From Collimonas sp. OK607 (lineage in GTDB: Bacteria; Pseudomonadota; Gammaproteobacteria; Burkholderiales; Burkholderiaceae_D): DNA of 64,000 bases. The notes beneath the pieces were generated by a model, which saw nothing but the letters and a program-made list of their open reading frames with translations, had not been told where the DNA came from and did not search any database. Positions 55,692 to 64,000 of the stretch are shown one piece after another. The position numbers and the translations under genes were made by a program. The stretch's first letter is position 1, and each line of letters opens with the position of its first letter. The stretch is taken from the NCBI RefSeq assembly GCF_900111995.1, contig NZ_FOKF01000016.1:1-64000 (forward strand), in the 5' to 3' direction.

Positions 55692-56750
55692 TCAGGAAAC
55701 CACTTCCACACGATTGCCGCCTGCTGCCATTTCACCAATGACAGCAGCGTCGGCAAAACCTTCGCGCCGGAACAGCTCCAGCACCTGCTCCACCGCTGCG
55801 GGATCGCAAGAAACCAGCAAGCCGCCCGACGTCTGCGGGTCGCTCAGCAAGCTGCGCTGTACCGGAGTGATGCTGTCGGCCAGCGTTACGTCATGCCCGT
55901 AGCCGTTCCAGTTACGGCCGGAGGCGCCGGTGATATATCCCTGCTCTGCCAGTTGCTGCACTTGCGGCAACAAGGGGATCGATCCCATTTCGAGCCTGGC
56001 CGATAACTTCGCAGCGCGGGCCAGTTCCAGCATATGCCCCAGCAATCCAAAACCGGTGACATCGGTCAACGCGTTAACCCCAGCCAGTTCAGACAAAAAG
56101 CGGCCCGGTTTATTCAGTTTGGTGGTGTTGCTGATGAGTGCCGCATAACCGGCGGCGTCCAGCTTGTCTTTTTTCAATGCCGCCGACAAAATGCCGACGC
56201 CGATCGGCTTGCCCAATATGAGTTTATCGCCAGCCTTGGCGCCGGCGTTGCGTTTGACTTTGGATGGATGGACCAGGCCCAGCACCACCAGGCCATAGAT
56301 CGGCTCGACCGAATCGATGGTGTGGCCGCCGGCAATCGGGATGCCTGCCTCTGCACAGATAGACTCGCCGCCCCGCAGAATCTTGCCGATGACTTCCACC
56401 GGCAATTTGTCGATCGGCATGCCGACCAGCGCCAGCGCCATGATCGGCGTGCCGCCCATGGCATATACATCCGAAATGGCGTTGGTGGCGGCGATGCGGC
56501 CGAAATCATAGGGATCGTCGACGATCGGCATGAAGAAGTCGGTGGTCGCAATCAACGCCTGTTCATCGTTAAGCTTATAGACGGCGGCATCGTCGGCGGT
56601 TTCAATCCCCACCATCAATTCTTTCGGCACCGGGAATCCGTTTGAGTTCTTGAGGATTTCCGCCAGCACCCCCGGCGCGATCTTGCAGCCGCAACCGCCG
56701 CCGTGTGAAAAAGAAGTCAGCTTGATGTTTGGTTCAGCGAGATCGGACAT
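55692..56750 (-). CDS. selD: Selenide, water dikinase
   Basis: The 352-residue enzyme makes selenophosphate from selenide and ATP. The active-site loop SHGGGCGCK contains Cys20, Cys22 and Lys23; no in-frame TGA (selenocysteine) is used. ATP-grasp-like blocks include TTDFFMPIVDDPYDFGRIAA and GGHTIDSVEPIYGLV. The product feeds the adjacent tRNA 2-selenouridine synthase gene, 74 bp upstream on the same strand. selA and selB are not in this window. Confidence 0.96.
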   Translation of the reverse strand: MSDLAEPNIKLTSFSHGGGCGCKIAPGVLAEILKNSNGFPVPKELMVGIETADDAAVYKLNDEQALIATTDFFMPIVDDPYDFGRIAATNAISDVYAMGGTPIMALALVGMPIDKLPVEVIGKILRGGESICAEAGIPIAGGHTIDSVEPIYGLVVLGLVHPSKVKRNAGAKAGDKLILGKPIGVGILSAALKKDKLDAAGYAALISNTTKLNKPGRFLSELAGVNALTDVTGFGLLGHMLELARAAKLSARLEMGSIPLLPQVQQLAEQGYITGASGRNWNGYGHDVTLADSITPVQRSLLSDPQTSGGLLVSCDPAAVEQVLELFRREGFADAAVIGEMAAGGNRVEVVS

Positions 56751-56824
56751 AGGGATCCTGGAATTGAAGTCTATAGAGTATAGAGAATGTTAATGAAGCA
56801 TACGCCTCATCCGGGCTTATTTGC

Positions 56825-57886
56825 TTACTTGTCCTGATGCAGCTGTCTTGCCACGCGTTGAAAAGTGCTATCTGAAATATCAGGAAGATCCAGTATCTGC
56901 GCCTCGGAAAACTGATCGAAATTTCGCTTGATCGATTGCCCATAGGCCGGATCATAATGTTTCAGCAATAGCTCATCAACCAGCTCCCCGATCCGGCCGG
57001 ACAAACTCAGCTGCTGCCAGTAAGCGACCTTCTCGCGCCCGTGGACGTAGGTCAGGCAAGCCAGCTGGGTATTCAGCAAAGCGGGGTCGGTCACGAAGTG
57101 GGCATAATCTTCCAACAGCAGCCGCACACGATCCGGCCGCGACAGAGCAACCGCAAAACATGGCGAGCTGCGCACGACTTCCATCAACACTTCCGGCACC
57201 CGCACATTGCCAACCTTCTTGCTCTCGGATTCGACAAATACCGGATACTGCGGATCGAAACGCTGTAGCGCATCCCAGAGACGGCTCTCGAAAGTCTTTT
57301 GCGAAGGTTGCAGTTCGGTCGGCAGATTGCCTAGCACCGAACCGCGATGCGCCGCCATCTGCTCCAGATCGAGTACTTGCGCGCCTTGCTGCGCCAACAC
57401 TTGCAGCAAGCGGCTCTTGCCGCTGCCGGTAGGACCGCAAATAACCTTGAAGCGGAAACGCTGCGGCAACTCGGCCAGGCTGGCGTTGACGTATCTGCGA
57501 TAGGTCTGGTAACCGCCATCGAGTTGCACCACCGGCCAGCCGATTTTTGCCATGACGTGCGCCATGGCGCTACTTCTGTTGCCGCCGCGCCAGCAATAAA
57601 CCAAAGGCGCCCATTCGCGCGGCTTGTCGAGGAACAGCGTTTCAATATGGGACGCAATATTGCGCCCGACCAGCACCGCGCCCAGCTTTTTCGCTTCAAA
57701 TGCATTGACCTGCTTATACATGGTCCCCACCTGCACCCTCTGCGCATCGTCCAGCACCGGGCAATTGATGGCGCCGGGAATATGGTCCTCGGCAAATTCC
57801 GACTGGCTACGGACATCGATGATGGCATCGAATTGCTTGAGTTGAGGAAGGATTTCTTGAAAAGAAAGCAATGCAGGGTATTTCAT
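56825..57886 (-). CDS. mnmH: tRNA 2-selenouridine synthase (SelU/MnmH)
   Basis: The 353-residue protein replaces sulfur by selenium at the wobble 2-thiouridine of certain tRNAs using selenophosphate. An N-terminal rhodanese domain has catalytic Cys98 in VYCWRGGNRSS. A P-loop ATPase domain follows, with GPTGSGKSRL (Lys157, Ser158). Length and order match E. coli MnmH. It is upstream of selD on the same strand, forming a two-gene selenium-tRNA operon. Confidence 0.96.
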   Translation of the reverse strand: MKYPALLSFQEILPQLKQFDAIIDVRSQSEFAEDHIPGAINCPVLDDAQRVQVGTMYKQVNAFEAKKLGAVLVGRNIASHIETLFLDKPREWAPLVYCWRGGNRSSAMAHVMAKIGWPVVQLDGGYQTYRRYVNASLAELPQRFRFKVICGPTGSGKSRLLQVLAQQGAQVLDLEQMAAHRGSVLGNLPTELQPSQKTFESRLWDALQRFDPQYPVFVESESKKVGNVRVPEVLMEVVRSSPCFAVALSRPDRVRLLLEDYAHFVTDPALLNTQLACLTYVHGREKVAYWQQLSLSGRIGELVDELLLKHYDPAYGQSIKRNFDQFSEAQILDLPDISDSTFQRVARQLHQDK

Positions 57887-57980
57887 TCGCGTTTTTCTAA
57901 ATCAATTTTTGGCTGGCGGAGCGACAGTCGTCATGCATTATAAGCATTTACCCCGCCCCCAATTAAATCGCGCGCCTTCA

Positions 57981-58634
57981 TCAGGAATCATCCTGCTGCG
58001 ACAACATGCCCCAGGCCAGCCGTACCAGCTCATCTTCAAACTCAATGCTACCGAGCAGCGGCGATTTTTCCAGTGAAGCGCTGCGGATGGCGCCGATAAC
58101 GGCCCGGGTAACCACGAACATCATGGCAGGCGTCGGCGGCCTCAGCTTTGGATGGTGGATTCTTTGCATGCTGATGGCAATCCGTTCCGCTGTCTCCCGC
58201 AAGGCCTGGGTAATATCTTCGTGATGATCGTGTTGCCAGGCAAAACGGATCATCGCGCGCTTGGCGCTACGGCCGCTGCCGAGACCTTCGATATTGATGC
58301 GGATGAATTGGCGCAGGAAGGTTTTCGGATCGAGCTGGTCTACCTGGTTCTCGGCGCTTTCCATTAGCGCATCGAGTTCATCCATCACACGCCGCCGCTC
58401 GCGCGCGATCAGCGCTGTCAGTATGGCTTCCTTGCTCGGAAAATACTGATACAGCGTGCCAATCGAAAAACCAGCCTTTGCCGCCACTTTATTGGTAGTC
58501 AGGCCGGCTTCACCTTCGCTTTCCAAAATATGAGCAGTGGTCTGAAAAATGGTCTCGATGGTGCGCTGCGCACGCTCTTGCGTGGGCAGTTTACGCATGA
58601 TTTCAGAGGAGGAAGCTGGGTTTGGCTTGGCCAT
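57981..58634 (-). CDS. TetR-family transcriptional regulator
   Basis: The 217-residue repressor has the helix-turn-helix in GLTTNKVAAKAGFSIGTLYQYFPSKEAILTALIARER at about residues 40-75. The C-terminal ligand domain is unassigned. It is divergent from the metal-dependent hydrolase gene. A small inverted repeat, ACTGA (58676-58680) with TCAGT (58688-58692), lies between the two genes and is a candidate operator. The ligand is unknown. Confidence 0.88.
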   Translation of the reverse strand: MAKPNPASSSEIMRKLPTQERAQRTIETIFQTTAHILESEGEAGLTTNKVAAKAGFSIGTLYQYFPSKEAILTALIARERRRVMDELDALMESAENQVDQLDPKTFLRQFIRINIEGLGSGRSAKRAMIRFAWQHDHHEDITQALRETAERIAISMQRIHHPKLRPPTPAMMFVVTRAVIGAIRSASLEKSPLLGSIEFEDELVRLAWGMLSQQDDS

Positions 58635-58765
58635 GTAGACACCTGTCGAAAACTGAGCAACTTGCGAGTTTTAAAACTGAATAAAGCTCAGTATAGTACT
58701 TCTATCGATGTATCTATCGCTACCTTATATTGTTACCTTATATCGCTATTCCACAAAGGCAGTCC

Positions 58766-59617
58766 GTGAACACATCCAATCCATTAATGGTAAGAAAACT
58801 ATTGGTCGACCTGTCGCAAGGCTTCCCACGCCACTGGCTGGCAGGCAAAGCTTTCCGCACACAATTCTTCAATGCCTTGTCGATGAGCTTTCCGGTCGGC
58901 GAACAAGAGTTCATCGACTCCGTGCGCGCCTCCGCGTTGTCCTTGCCGAAAGAAGCCAGGTACGCCTCCCTGCACGCCACCATCCAGGATTTTGTCGGCC
59001 AGGAAGCCACCCATCGCCGGGTGCATACCTTGTACAACGCCGAACTGGAAAAACAGGGGTTGGTCAATCACTGGCAACACTGGGCCGCCGACATGATCGC
59101 CTTGGGCAACAAGCGTAATGTGCCGGCAATAAGCAAGCTGGCAGTTACCGCCGCCTTTGAACATTACACCGCAGTGCTGGCCGATCTGACCTTGCGTTAC
59201 CCCGCAGTGCTGGAAGGCGCAGACCCGATGCTGGCAACCCTGTGGCGCTGGCATGCGGTGGAAGAAACCGAGCACAAGGCAGTTGCGTTCGACCTGTATC
59301 GCGCGTTAGGCGGCAGTTACAAGAAGCGGGTGCGCTGGTATGCTTTTGCCATGACGCGCCTCAATGTGATGGCAACCAGGCAAACCATCAACAATCTCTG
59401 GCATGACGGGGTTTTATTCAAACCCGGCACCTGGATCGACGCTGCGCGTTTCTTTTTTGGCCGCCATGGCCTGGTCTGGCTCACTGCCGTTCCTCTGTTC
59501 AGCTACCTGAAACGCGACTTTCATCCCTGGCAGCATGACAACCGGGAACTGGCCACGCAATGGCTCACCGCCAATTCCGAGCATTATTCCATCGTGCGCG
59601 GGCCGAAAGAGGCTTGA
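58766..59617 (+). CDS. Predicted metal-dependent hydrolase (PF10118, ferritin-like diiron fold)
   Basis: The 283-residue protein has the PF10118 histidine/glutamate pattern: VGQEATHRRVH, AAFEHYTAVL and WRWHAVEETEHKAVAFD. These residues resemble a four-helix diiron site. Members are found next to fatty-acid or TetR genes, but no reaction has been firmly shown. The start is taken at GTG 58766, with AAGGCAG upstream; an earlier TTG at 58730 and a later ATG are alternatives. It is controlled probably by the divergent TetR repressor. Confidence 0.8.
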   Translation: MNTSNPLMVRKLLVDLSQGFPRHWLAGKAFRTQFFNALSMSFPVGEQEFIDSVRASALSLPKEARYASLHATIQDFVGQEATHRRVHTLYNAELEKQGLVNHWQHWAADMIALGNKRNVPAISKLAVTAAFEHYTAVLADLTLRYPAVLEGADPMLATLWRWHAVEETEHKAVAFDLYRALGGSYKKRVRWYAFAMTRLNVMATRQTINNLWHDGVLFKPGTWIDAARFFFGRHGLVWLTAVPLFSYLKRDFHPWQHDNRELATQWLTANSEHYSIVRGPKEA

Positions 59618-59729
59618 GCAATTGCAACAAAACTCCTGAACTTCTGTCGAATCGCCTGAATATACAACGCGTGATGGACTAAAATGCCATCGGCAGTTTC
59701 AGATTAGTCGAATCAAGGAGTTTTCGTTT

Positions 59730-60335
59730 ATGTTCAGGATGTACAGCTTTTCGCGCGCCACGCTGCTGGTTTTGCTGGCCGGCGCCCTTGCCGCCTGCTC
59801 GACCACCAAGCCAACGGTCTATCAAGGCGAGGAATTCAGCGAAACCAGCACGTTTTCCCACGATTTCGCCACCTCTGCTCCGGCTACCTGCGAAGCGGCG
59901 CGTCGCACACTGCTGAGCCAGGGTTACATCATCAAGCAGGCCAAAGACGATCTGCTCGACGGCCACAAGCACTTCCAGCCGGAAAGCGACGTGCACGTGG
60001 AAATCGAATTCCACGTGGTGTGCGCCGCCAACGGCAAGCAGGGCAAAAGCACCACGTTGTTTGTCAGCGCCACCCAGGATCGGTACGCGCTCAAGAAAAC
60101 CAACAACTCCGCCAGTGTCGGCCTGAGCGTGCTGGGCTCGGTGTCGATGCCGATTGGCAGTACCTCCGACTCATTGGTCAAGGTCGCCAGCGAGACGATT
60201 CCAGCCGGTCAATTCTATGACCGCTTCTTCGGCTTGATCGAACACTACCTGGGTCTTGACAGTGGCTTGCCGGTGGCGGATTTCGAGGATAAGCCGGCGC
60301 TGCCGGTCAAACCTTCGGCAAAAACCTCCGAATAA
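59730..60335 (+). CDS. DUF2242-family lipoprotein
   Basis: The 201-residue protein has a lipobox GALAACSTT with Cys23 and the DUF2242 core (EEFSETSTFSHDF, CEAARRTLLSQGYIIK). It is likely anchored in the outer membrane facing the periplasm. Function of the family is unknown. The start at 59730 follows CAAGGAG. It is convergent with the esterase gene, with two inverted 30-bp repeats in between. Confidence 0.85.
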   Translation: MFRMYSFSRATLLVLLAGALAACSTTKPTVYQGEEFSETSTFSHDFATSAPATCEAARRTLLSQGYIIKQAKDDLLDGHKHFQPESDVHVEIEFHVVCAANGKQGKSTTLFVSATQDRYALKKTNNSASVGLSVLGSVSMPIGSTSDSLVKVASETIPAGQFYDRFFGLIEHYLGLDSGLPVADFEDKPALPVKPSAKTSE

Positions 60336-60356
60336 CGGCACCCCAAAAAAAAGGAC

Positions 60357-60450
60357 GTAGGGTGGGCACGCTTTTGTGCCCACGCGTGACCTCAAACACA
60401 CTGGTCACGCTTATGGAAAACGCGTGGGCACAAAAGCGTGCCCACCCTAC
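60357..60450. repeat. Pair of inverted 30-bp hairpin repeats
   Basis: Positions 60357-60386 and 60421-60450 are perfect reverse complements over 30 bp, separated by 34 bp. Each copy is itself a hairpin (GTGGGCAC/GTGCCCAC). The sequence is identical to the single copy at 13069-13098. The pair lies between convergent genes and could form a large cruciform or act as a two-way terminator. This BIME-like arrangement is typical of REP elements. Confidence 0.88.
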
Positions 60451-60456
60451 CACTTC

Positions 60457-62385
60457 TTAAAACGCTTTCTTCAAGCCCACCTGGAAAGAGTTGGTCTTGT
60501 TACCGCCGGCAAACTGGCCGCTATAACTGGCATAAGCACTGAAGTCGGTCGCCAATGCAATGCTGGCGCCAAGTTCCAGGCGTGCGCTGTTGGACGGCCC
60601 CAGATAGGCAGGCAAACCGAAGCTGCCGGCCATGCCGACGACATTGGCGCGCACATCGCGCTCACTGTCCTCAAACTCTTTTTCCCACGCCAGTTTGGCA
60701 AACGGTTGCACCGTATATTTGCCCAGCGCCAGCTTGCTGCTGACTTGCGCGCCCAGGCTGGAGACTAGCGAGTTGCGCTTCTGCGATTGAAAATTCATCG
60801 CGGTGCTGTCGTTGCCATTTTCCATGTAGCCGCCAACATTGACTTGTTGCCAGGTCAAAGTCCCAACCGGGCTCAGAACTGCTGCGCCGAGGTCGACATC
60901 ATATTGGCCGCCGATGCGCAGCAGGAATTGATGGCCATTGGCACTGCCAGTCTCGCTACGGGTAGTCGCTCCCAACGCAATGTTACGCGTCACGTCCTTG
61001 TACTGCAGCGAGCCGACCATGCCGATGCCGTTAAGCGCCCAGGCGCCGTCGCGGTATTGGGTATAGGCTGACAGCATGGCTTGATCCAGCTTGAAGCCGC
61101 CGGTATCGCTGCCGAAATTCGCCCGGTTATGGGCAAAACCGAAAGCGCCGCCAACCGTAACGTTTTGATTGACCGCGTAGTCCACACCTACCGACAAACT
61201 GTTGGAGGAACCGTCCAGACCGGGATTATTGCCGTTGTGATCCAGGCTTTGGTGGGTATTGTCATACGCCGCATAAGCTTCGACCTGCCCCGCCCGCGGC
61301 GTCAGGCGCAGACGGTCGTCGATCACGCGGGTGAAAGTCTGGGTGCCGGCCAGCGGCGCTTCTGCCAGCATGCCGATCTGGCCCGGAGCCTGCAATACCG
61401 ACTCGATATATTGCGCCAGGATGGCATGGCCGGCGCCGGTTGGATGGACACCGTCGGCAAACAGATAGGTTTTATCGGCATTCGGCGCAACCAGAGTCGC
61501 GGCGGTGCAATCCCCGGAAGAACTGGTGGTGCAGGCCGGAGAGCTGACGTTGGTAAAGCCGTACAAACCCGGATTGGCGATCACTTCATGTAACAGTCCG
61601 AAGGCGTTGAGCGCAACGATATTGCCGCCCAGGCCGCTCAAACCGCTGTTCAGGCTGGCATTGAAACTGGTCGAAGCCGCGGTCCACAAGGCAGACAGTG
61701 CCGGAATCGCCGATCCCTCAGGAGTGCGGCCGACGTCCGGCAAATTGATCACGATCACGGTTCCGGCGCCGGCTTGCTGCAATTGCTTGACCAGGCCCAC
61801 CACATTGCCGGCCTCTCCGGCAACTTGTTGAATGGTCTGCACCGCGGTCGCCGTTTGCGTTGCCGGATTCAGCAAACCGGCGATATTCGTCTGGGTGTAG
61901 CCGAAGATATCGTTGGCACCGGCCCAGACTGCATACAGGCCCTTGCTGTCCAGTCTTGGATTGGCGGCCAGATAGCCCTGGACCTGGCTGGTGACTGTCG
62001 GCACCAAAGGTGCGGTGGCAGCGTCGGGCCAGCCGTTCTGGCTGGTCACGCGGGCGCCACCGACCGCGTAGTCGGTACCGCCGGCGGCTTGTACGCCGCT
62101 CGGCGTCAGCACGGCGGCAGGATTGGCGGTGGTGCCGTATTTATGCGCCACGATCTGCGCCCAGACCGGATCAGGGTTGGTGGTGAACGATGGCTGCTTG
62201 CCGACGCCGGTAAAATACCCGCTATCGGTCAGCGAGTCGCCGAAAAACACCATCTGGGAAAAGTTCGCGGCACTGGCCGGCGCACAAATGACCAACCCGG
62301 CGCCGAATACTGCCACGGTGCGCGTCGCCATCGTCAATGCACGGGCCATCGGGCGCAGGCGGAATTTGGGTAAAGATGATTGCAA
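60457..62385 (-). CDS. Autotransporter GDSL esterase (EstA-like)
   Basis: The 642-residue surface esterase has an export signal ending near APASAA. The SGNH domain (about 40-370) has block I VFFGDSLTDSGYF with the nucleophile serine, WAGANDIF, and block V DGVHPTGAGH with Asp and His. The C-terminal autotransporter barrel (about 380-642) ends in VGLKKAF with terminal phenylalanine. The start is TTG at 62385, supported by AAGGAG six bases upstream; ATG at 62349 is an alternative. It probably displays a lipid/ester hydrolase on the cell surface. Confidence 0.92.
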   Translation of the reverse strand: MQSSLPKFRLRPMARALTMATRTVAVFGAGLVICAPASAANFSQMVFFGDSLTDSGYFTGVGKQPSFTTNPDPVWAQIVAHKYGTTANPAAVLTPSGVQAAGGTDYAVGGARVTSQNGWPDAATAPLVPTVTSQVQGYLAANPRLDSKGLYAVWAGANDIFGYTQTNIAGLLNPATQTATAVQTIQQVAGEAGNVVGLVKQLQQAGAGTVIVINLPDVGRTPEGSAIPALSALWTAASTSFNASLNSGLSGLGGNIVALNAFGLLHEVIANPGLYGFTNVSSPACTTSSSGDCTAATLVAPNADKTYLFADGVHPTGAGHAILAQYIESVLQAPGQIGMLAEAPLAGTQTFTRVIDDRLRLTPRAGQVEAYAAYDNTHQSLDHNGNNPGLDGSSNSLSVGVDYAVNQNVTVGGAFGFAHNRANFGSDTGGFKLDQAMLSAYTQYRDGAWALNGIGMVGSLQYKDVTRNIALGATTRSETGSANGHQFLLRIGGQYDVDLGAAVLSPVGTLTWQQVNVGGYMENGNDSTAMNFQSQKRNSLVSSLGAQVSSKLALGKYTVQPFAKLAWEKEFEDSERDVRANVVGMAGSFGLPAYLGPSNSARLELGASIALATDFSAYASYSGQFAGGNKTNSFQVGLKKAF

Positions 62386-62615
62386 TTGTGTCTCCTTCTT
62401 GTCTTGTATTTGTAGATATTGCGCAGTTAATATCTTCCACCCCGGCATCGTTGTCAATCAAACTGCATAGACAAAACATTCGGAATACAACGACGTTGCG
62501 TACGCATCACTGCCCCCGACGTCAGACACGCTGGTTTTCGCACCATTTGTGCCAAACTGTGTTACGTTCGCCGCAAAAAAACTAACGCAGGCCGCCCTCT
62601 ACATTCAAACCGACC

Positions 62616-63083
62616 ATGGATAAAATAGACAAACAAATTCTCGCCATATTGCAAGAAGACGCCAGCACGCCGGTGGCGGAAATCGCCGAGAAGGTCAATC
62701 TGTCATCGACGCCGTGCTGGCGCCGCATACAGAAACTGGAAGAAGATGGGGTGGTATTACGCCGGGTGGCGCTGCTGGATGCGGAAAAACTGAATGTCGG
62801 CGTGACGGTATTCGTGTCGATCAAGACCAATCAGCATAACGCCAACTGGTACGCGCAATTCAGCAACACGGTAAAACTGATTCCCGAGGTGGTGGAGTTC
62901 TACCGCATGAGCGGCAACATCGATTACCTGTTGCGGGTCGTGGTGCCGAACATCGCCGCCTACGACGCGGTATATCAGAAGCTGACGCAGTCGAACGCGC
63001 TGTTCGACGTCAACGCCAGCTTCGCGATGGAACAAATCAAGCACACCACTGCGCTGCCGCTTGATTATGCCGGACTGGACTGA
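62616..63083 (+). CDS. Lrp/AsnC-family transcriptional regulator
   Basis: The 155-residue protein has an N-terminal helix-turn-helix (MDKIDKQILAILQEDAS...EIAEKVNLSSTPCWRRIQKLEEDGVV) and a C-terminal ligand-binding RAM domain. A pattern such as YRMSGNIDYLLRVVVPN is typical. It is convergent with the cystathionine beta-lyase gene. It may regulate amino-acid metabolism genes; the target is not visible. Confidence 0.93.
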   Translation: MDKIDKQILAILQEDASTPVAEIAEKVNLSSTPCWRRIQKLEEDGVVLRRVALLDAEKLNVGVTVFVSIKTNQHNANWYAQFSNTVKLIPEVVEFYRMSGNIDYLLRVVVPNIAAYDAVYQKLTQSNALFDVNASFAMEQIKHTTALPLDYAGLD

Positions 63084-63122
63084 TGCAGTCCGCCCGGATT
63101 GCGGCTTAGGTTACAGCAACAG

Positions 63123-64000
63123 TTACAGCGCCTGCTCCATACACTTGAAAGCCTGCCCCATGTCGGCCATCAGATCGTCGATATGTTCCAAGCCGACATG
63201 CACCCGCACCAGCGGATTCTGGTAAGTCGTTGCCGACGCTACACGGGTTGGCGGCTTGTCCAGCGGTAAAGCCAGGCTTTCAAAACCACCCCACGACAAG
63301 CCGATGCCGAACAACTGCAAGCTTTCAAAGAATTTGGACAGCGCAGGACGACCGACCTCTTTCAATTCAACCGTGAACAAGCCGCTGGCGCCAAGGAAAT
63401 CGCGCTTCCACAGCTTATGGCCGGGATCGGATGGCAACGCCGGATGCAGCACGCGCTCGACCAGCGGTTGCGTACGCAGGTATTCCGCCAGCTGGATACC
63501 GCTCTCCCAGTGCTGGCGCAGGCGCACCGCCATGCTGCGCATGCCGCGCAAAGCCAGGTAGATATCGTCCGGGCCGGCAGTCTGGCCGAAATCGTGGGCG
63601 CCGTGCTTGAGGATGCACCAGGCCCGTTCATTGGCGCTGGCGACGCCCAGCAAAGCATCCGAGTGGCCAACGATGTATTTGGTAGCGGCGTGGATCGACA
63701 CATCGACGCCGTGTTCGAACGGCTTGAAAAACAGCGGCGTGGCCCAGGTATTGTCGAGCAACACATAGGCGCCGACTTTATGCGCTTCTTCGGCGATGGC
63801 CGGAATGTCCTGCACCTCGAAGGTCCACGATCCAGGCGACTCGACGAACACGACGCTGGTATTCGGCCGCAGCAAGGTGCGGATTTCGCCGCCGATCAAG
63901 GGGTCGAAATATTCCACTTCAACGCCCATGCGGCGCAGTACGCGATCGGCAAAGGTCCGGGTCGGACCATACACGCTGTCGGTAATCAGCACGTGGTCGC
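63123..64000 (-). CDS. metC: Cystathionine beta-lyase (PLP-dependent), 5' end outside window
   Basis: The C-terminal ~292 residues of a Cys/Met-metabolism PLP enzyme, reading out of the window on the minus strand. The PLP lysine lies in HAATKYIVGHSDALLG. The VFVESPGSWTFEVQDI, LLDNTWATPLFFKP and SWGGFESLALP blocks are characteristic of MetC, which cleaves cystathionine to homocysteine in methionine synthesis. The distinction from related gamma-synthase types rests on the SWGGFESL block and is fairly secure. The start codon lies beyond position 64000. Confidence 0.9.
   Translation of the reverse strand, partial: DHVLITDSVYGPTRTFADRVLRRMGVEVEYFDPLIGGEIRTLLRPNTSVVFVESPGSWTFEVQDIPAIAEEAHKVGAYVLLDNTWATPLFFKPFEHGVDVSIHAATKYIVGHSDALLGVASANERAWCILKHGAHDFGQTAGPDDIYLALRGMRSMAVRLRQHWESGIQLAEYLRTQPLVERVLHPALPSDPGHKLWKRDFLGASGLFTVELKEVGRPALSKFFESLQLFGIGLSWGGFESLALPLDKPPTRVASATTYQNPLVRVHVGLEHIDDLMADMGQAFKCMEQAL

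Overview
The window reads as chromosomal DNA of a Gram-negative betaproteobacterium, most likely Burkholderiales/Oxalobacteraceae (Collimonas- or Herbaspirillum-like). This is inferred from the gene families: a Gram-negative porin of the burkholderial type, a biotin-independent malonate decarboxylase operon, DUF2242/DUF3309/DUF883 proteins, an autotransporter esterase and an NdvB-type glucan synthase. Most of the window is G+C-rich. A stretch at about 36.1-44.9 kb is visibly richer in A+T. No rRNA, tRNA, CRISPR array or prophage was seen.

Layout. 0-3.3 kb: the end of an IS4-type insertion sequence, then a gamma-glutamyltransferase-like gene with its GntR regulator. 4.1-10.2 kb: a sugar module with transketolase facing a gnd-pgm-glucoamylase-like (GH144-like) operon. 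10.3-13.7 kb: small envelope/stress proteins and an NRAMP-like transporter. 14.2-23.0 kb: one 2919-residue cyclic beta-1,2-glucan synthase (GT84, glycoamylase-like and GH94 modules). 23.0-34.5 kb: a malonate utilisation locus (TRAP transporter dctPQM-type, mdcACDEGB, an orphan ABC binding protein, mdcH) with a divergent GntR regulator. 34.5-36.0 kb: MerR and GNAT genes. 36.1-44.9 kb: an A+T-rich catabolic island (AraC regulator, quinone oxidoreductase, TauD-like dioxygenase, BKACE/DUF849 enzyme, MFS transporter, DsbA/FrnE-like protein, Rieske ferredoxin, small hydrolase, porin). 45.0-47.6 kb: an oppositely oriented Rieske oxygenase, rubredoxin and rubredoxin reductase. 48.1-51.1 kb: a small lipoprotein and an OsmC-YcaO fusion. 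51.3-55.7 kb: DUF2946, a TonB-dependent receptor and a PepSY membrane protein with a His/Met-rich loop. 55.7-57.9 kb: selD and mnmH (tRNA selenation). 58-64 kb: TetR, a diiron-like hydrolase, a DUF2242 lipoprotein, an autotransporter GDSL esterase, an Lrp regulator and the start-truncated end of a cystathionine beta-lyase gene.

How parts fit. Phosphoglucomutase supplies glucose-1-phosphate toward UDP-glucose, the donor for the NdvB-type synthase. The GH144-like enzyme beside pgm belongs to the family that cuts beta-1,2-glucan, so a glucan synthesis/turnover circuit within 15 kb is plausible. The malonate locus is a compact, translationally coupled operon running from import to decarboxylation. 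The A+T-rich island looks like a self-contained uptake-plus-oxidation pathway for an unidentified small acid, and the Rieske oxygenase set next to it may act in the same route.

Two families of short repeats recur. One is a roughly 100-bp palindromic unit at 0.75 and 24.1 kb whose arms resemble the end of the IS at the left edge. The other is a perfectly conserved 30-bp hairpin at 13.07 and 60.36/60.42 kb, each time between convergent genes. Two distant FCD-type GntR loci share a nearly identical candidate operator around GTATAC.
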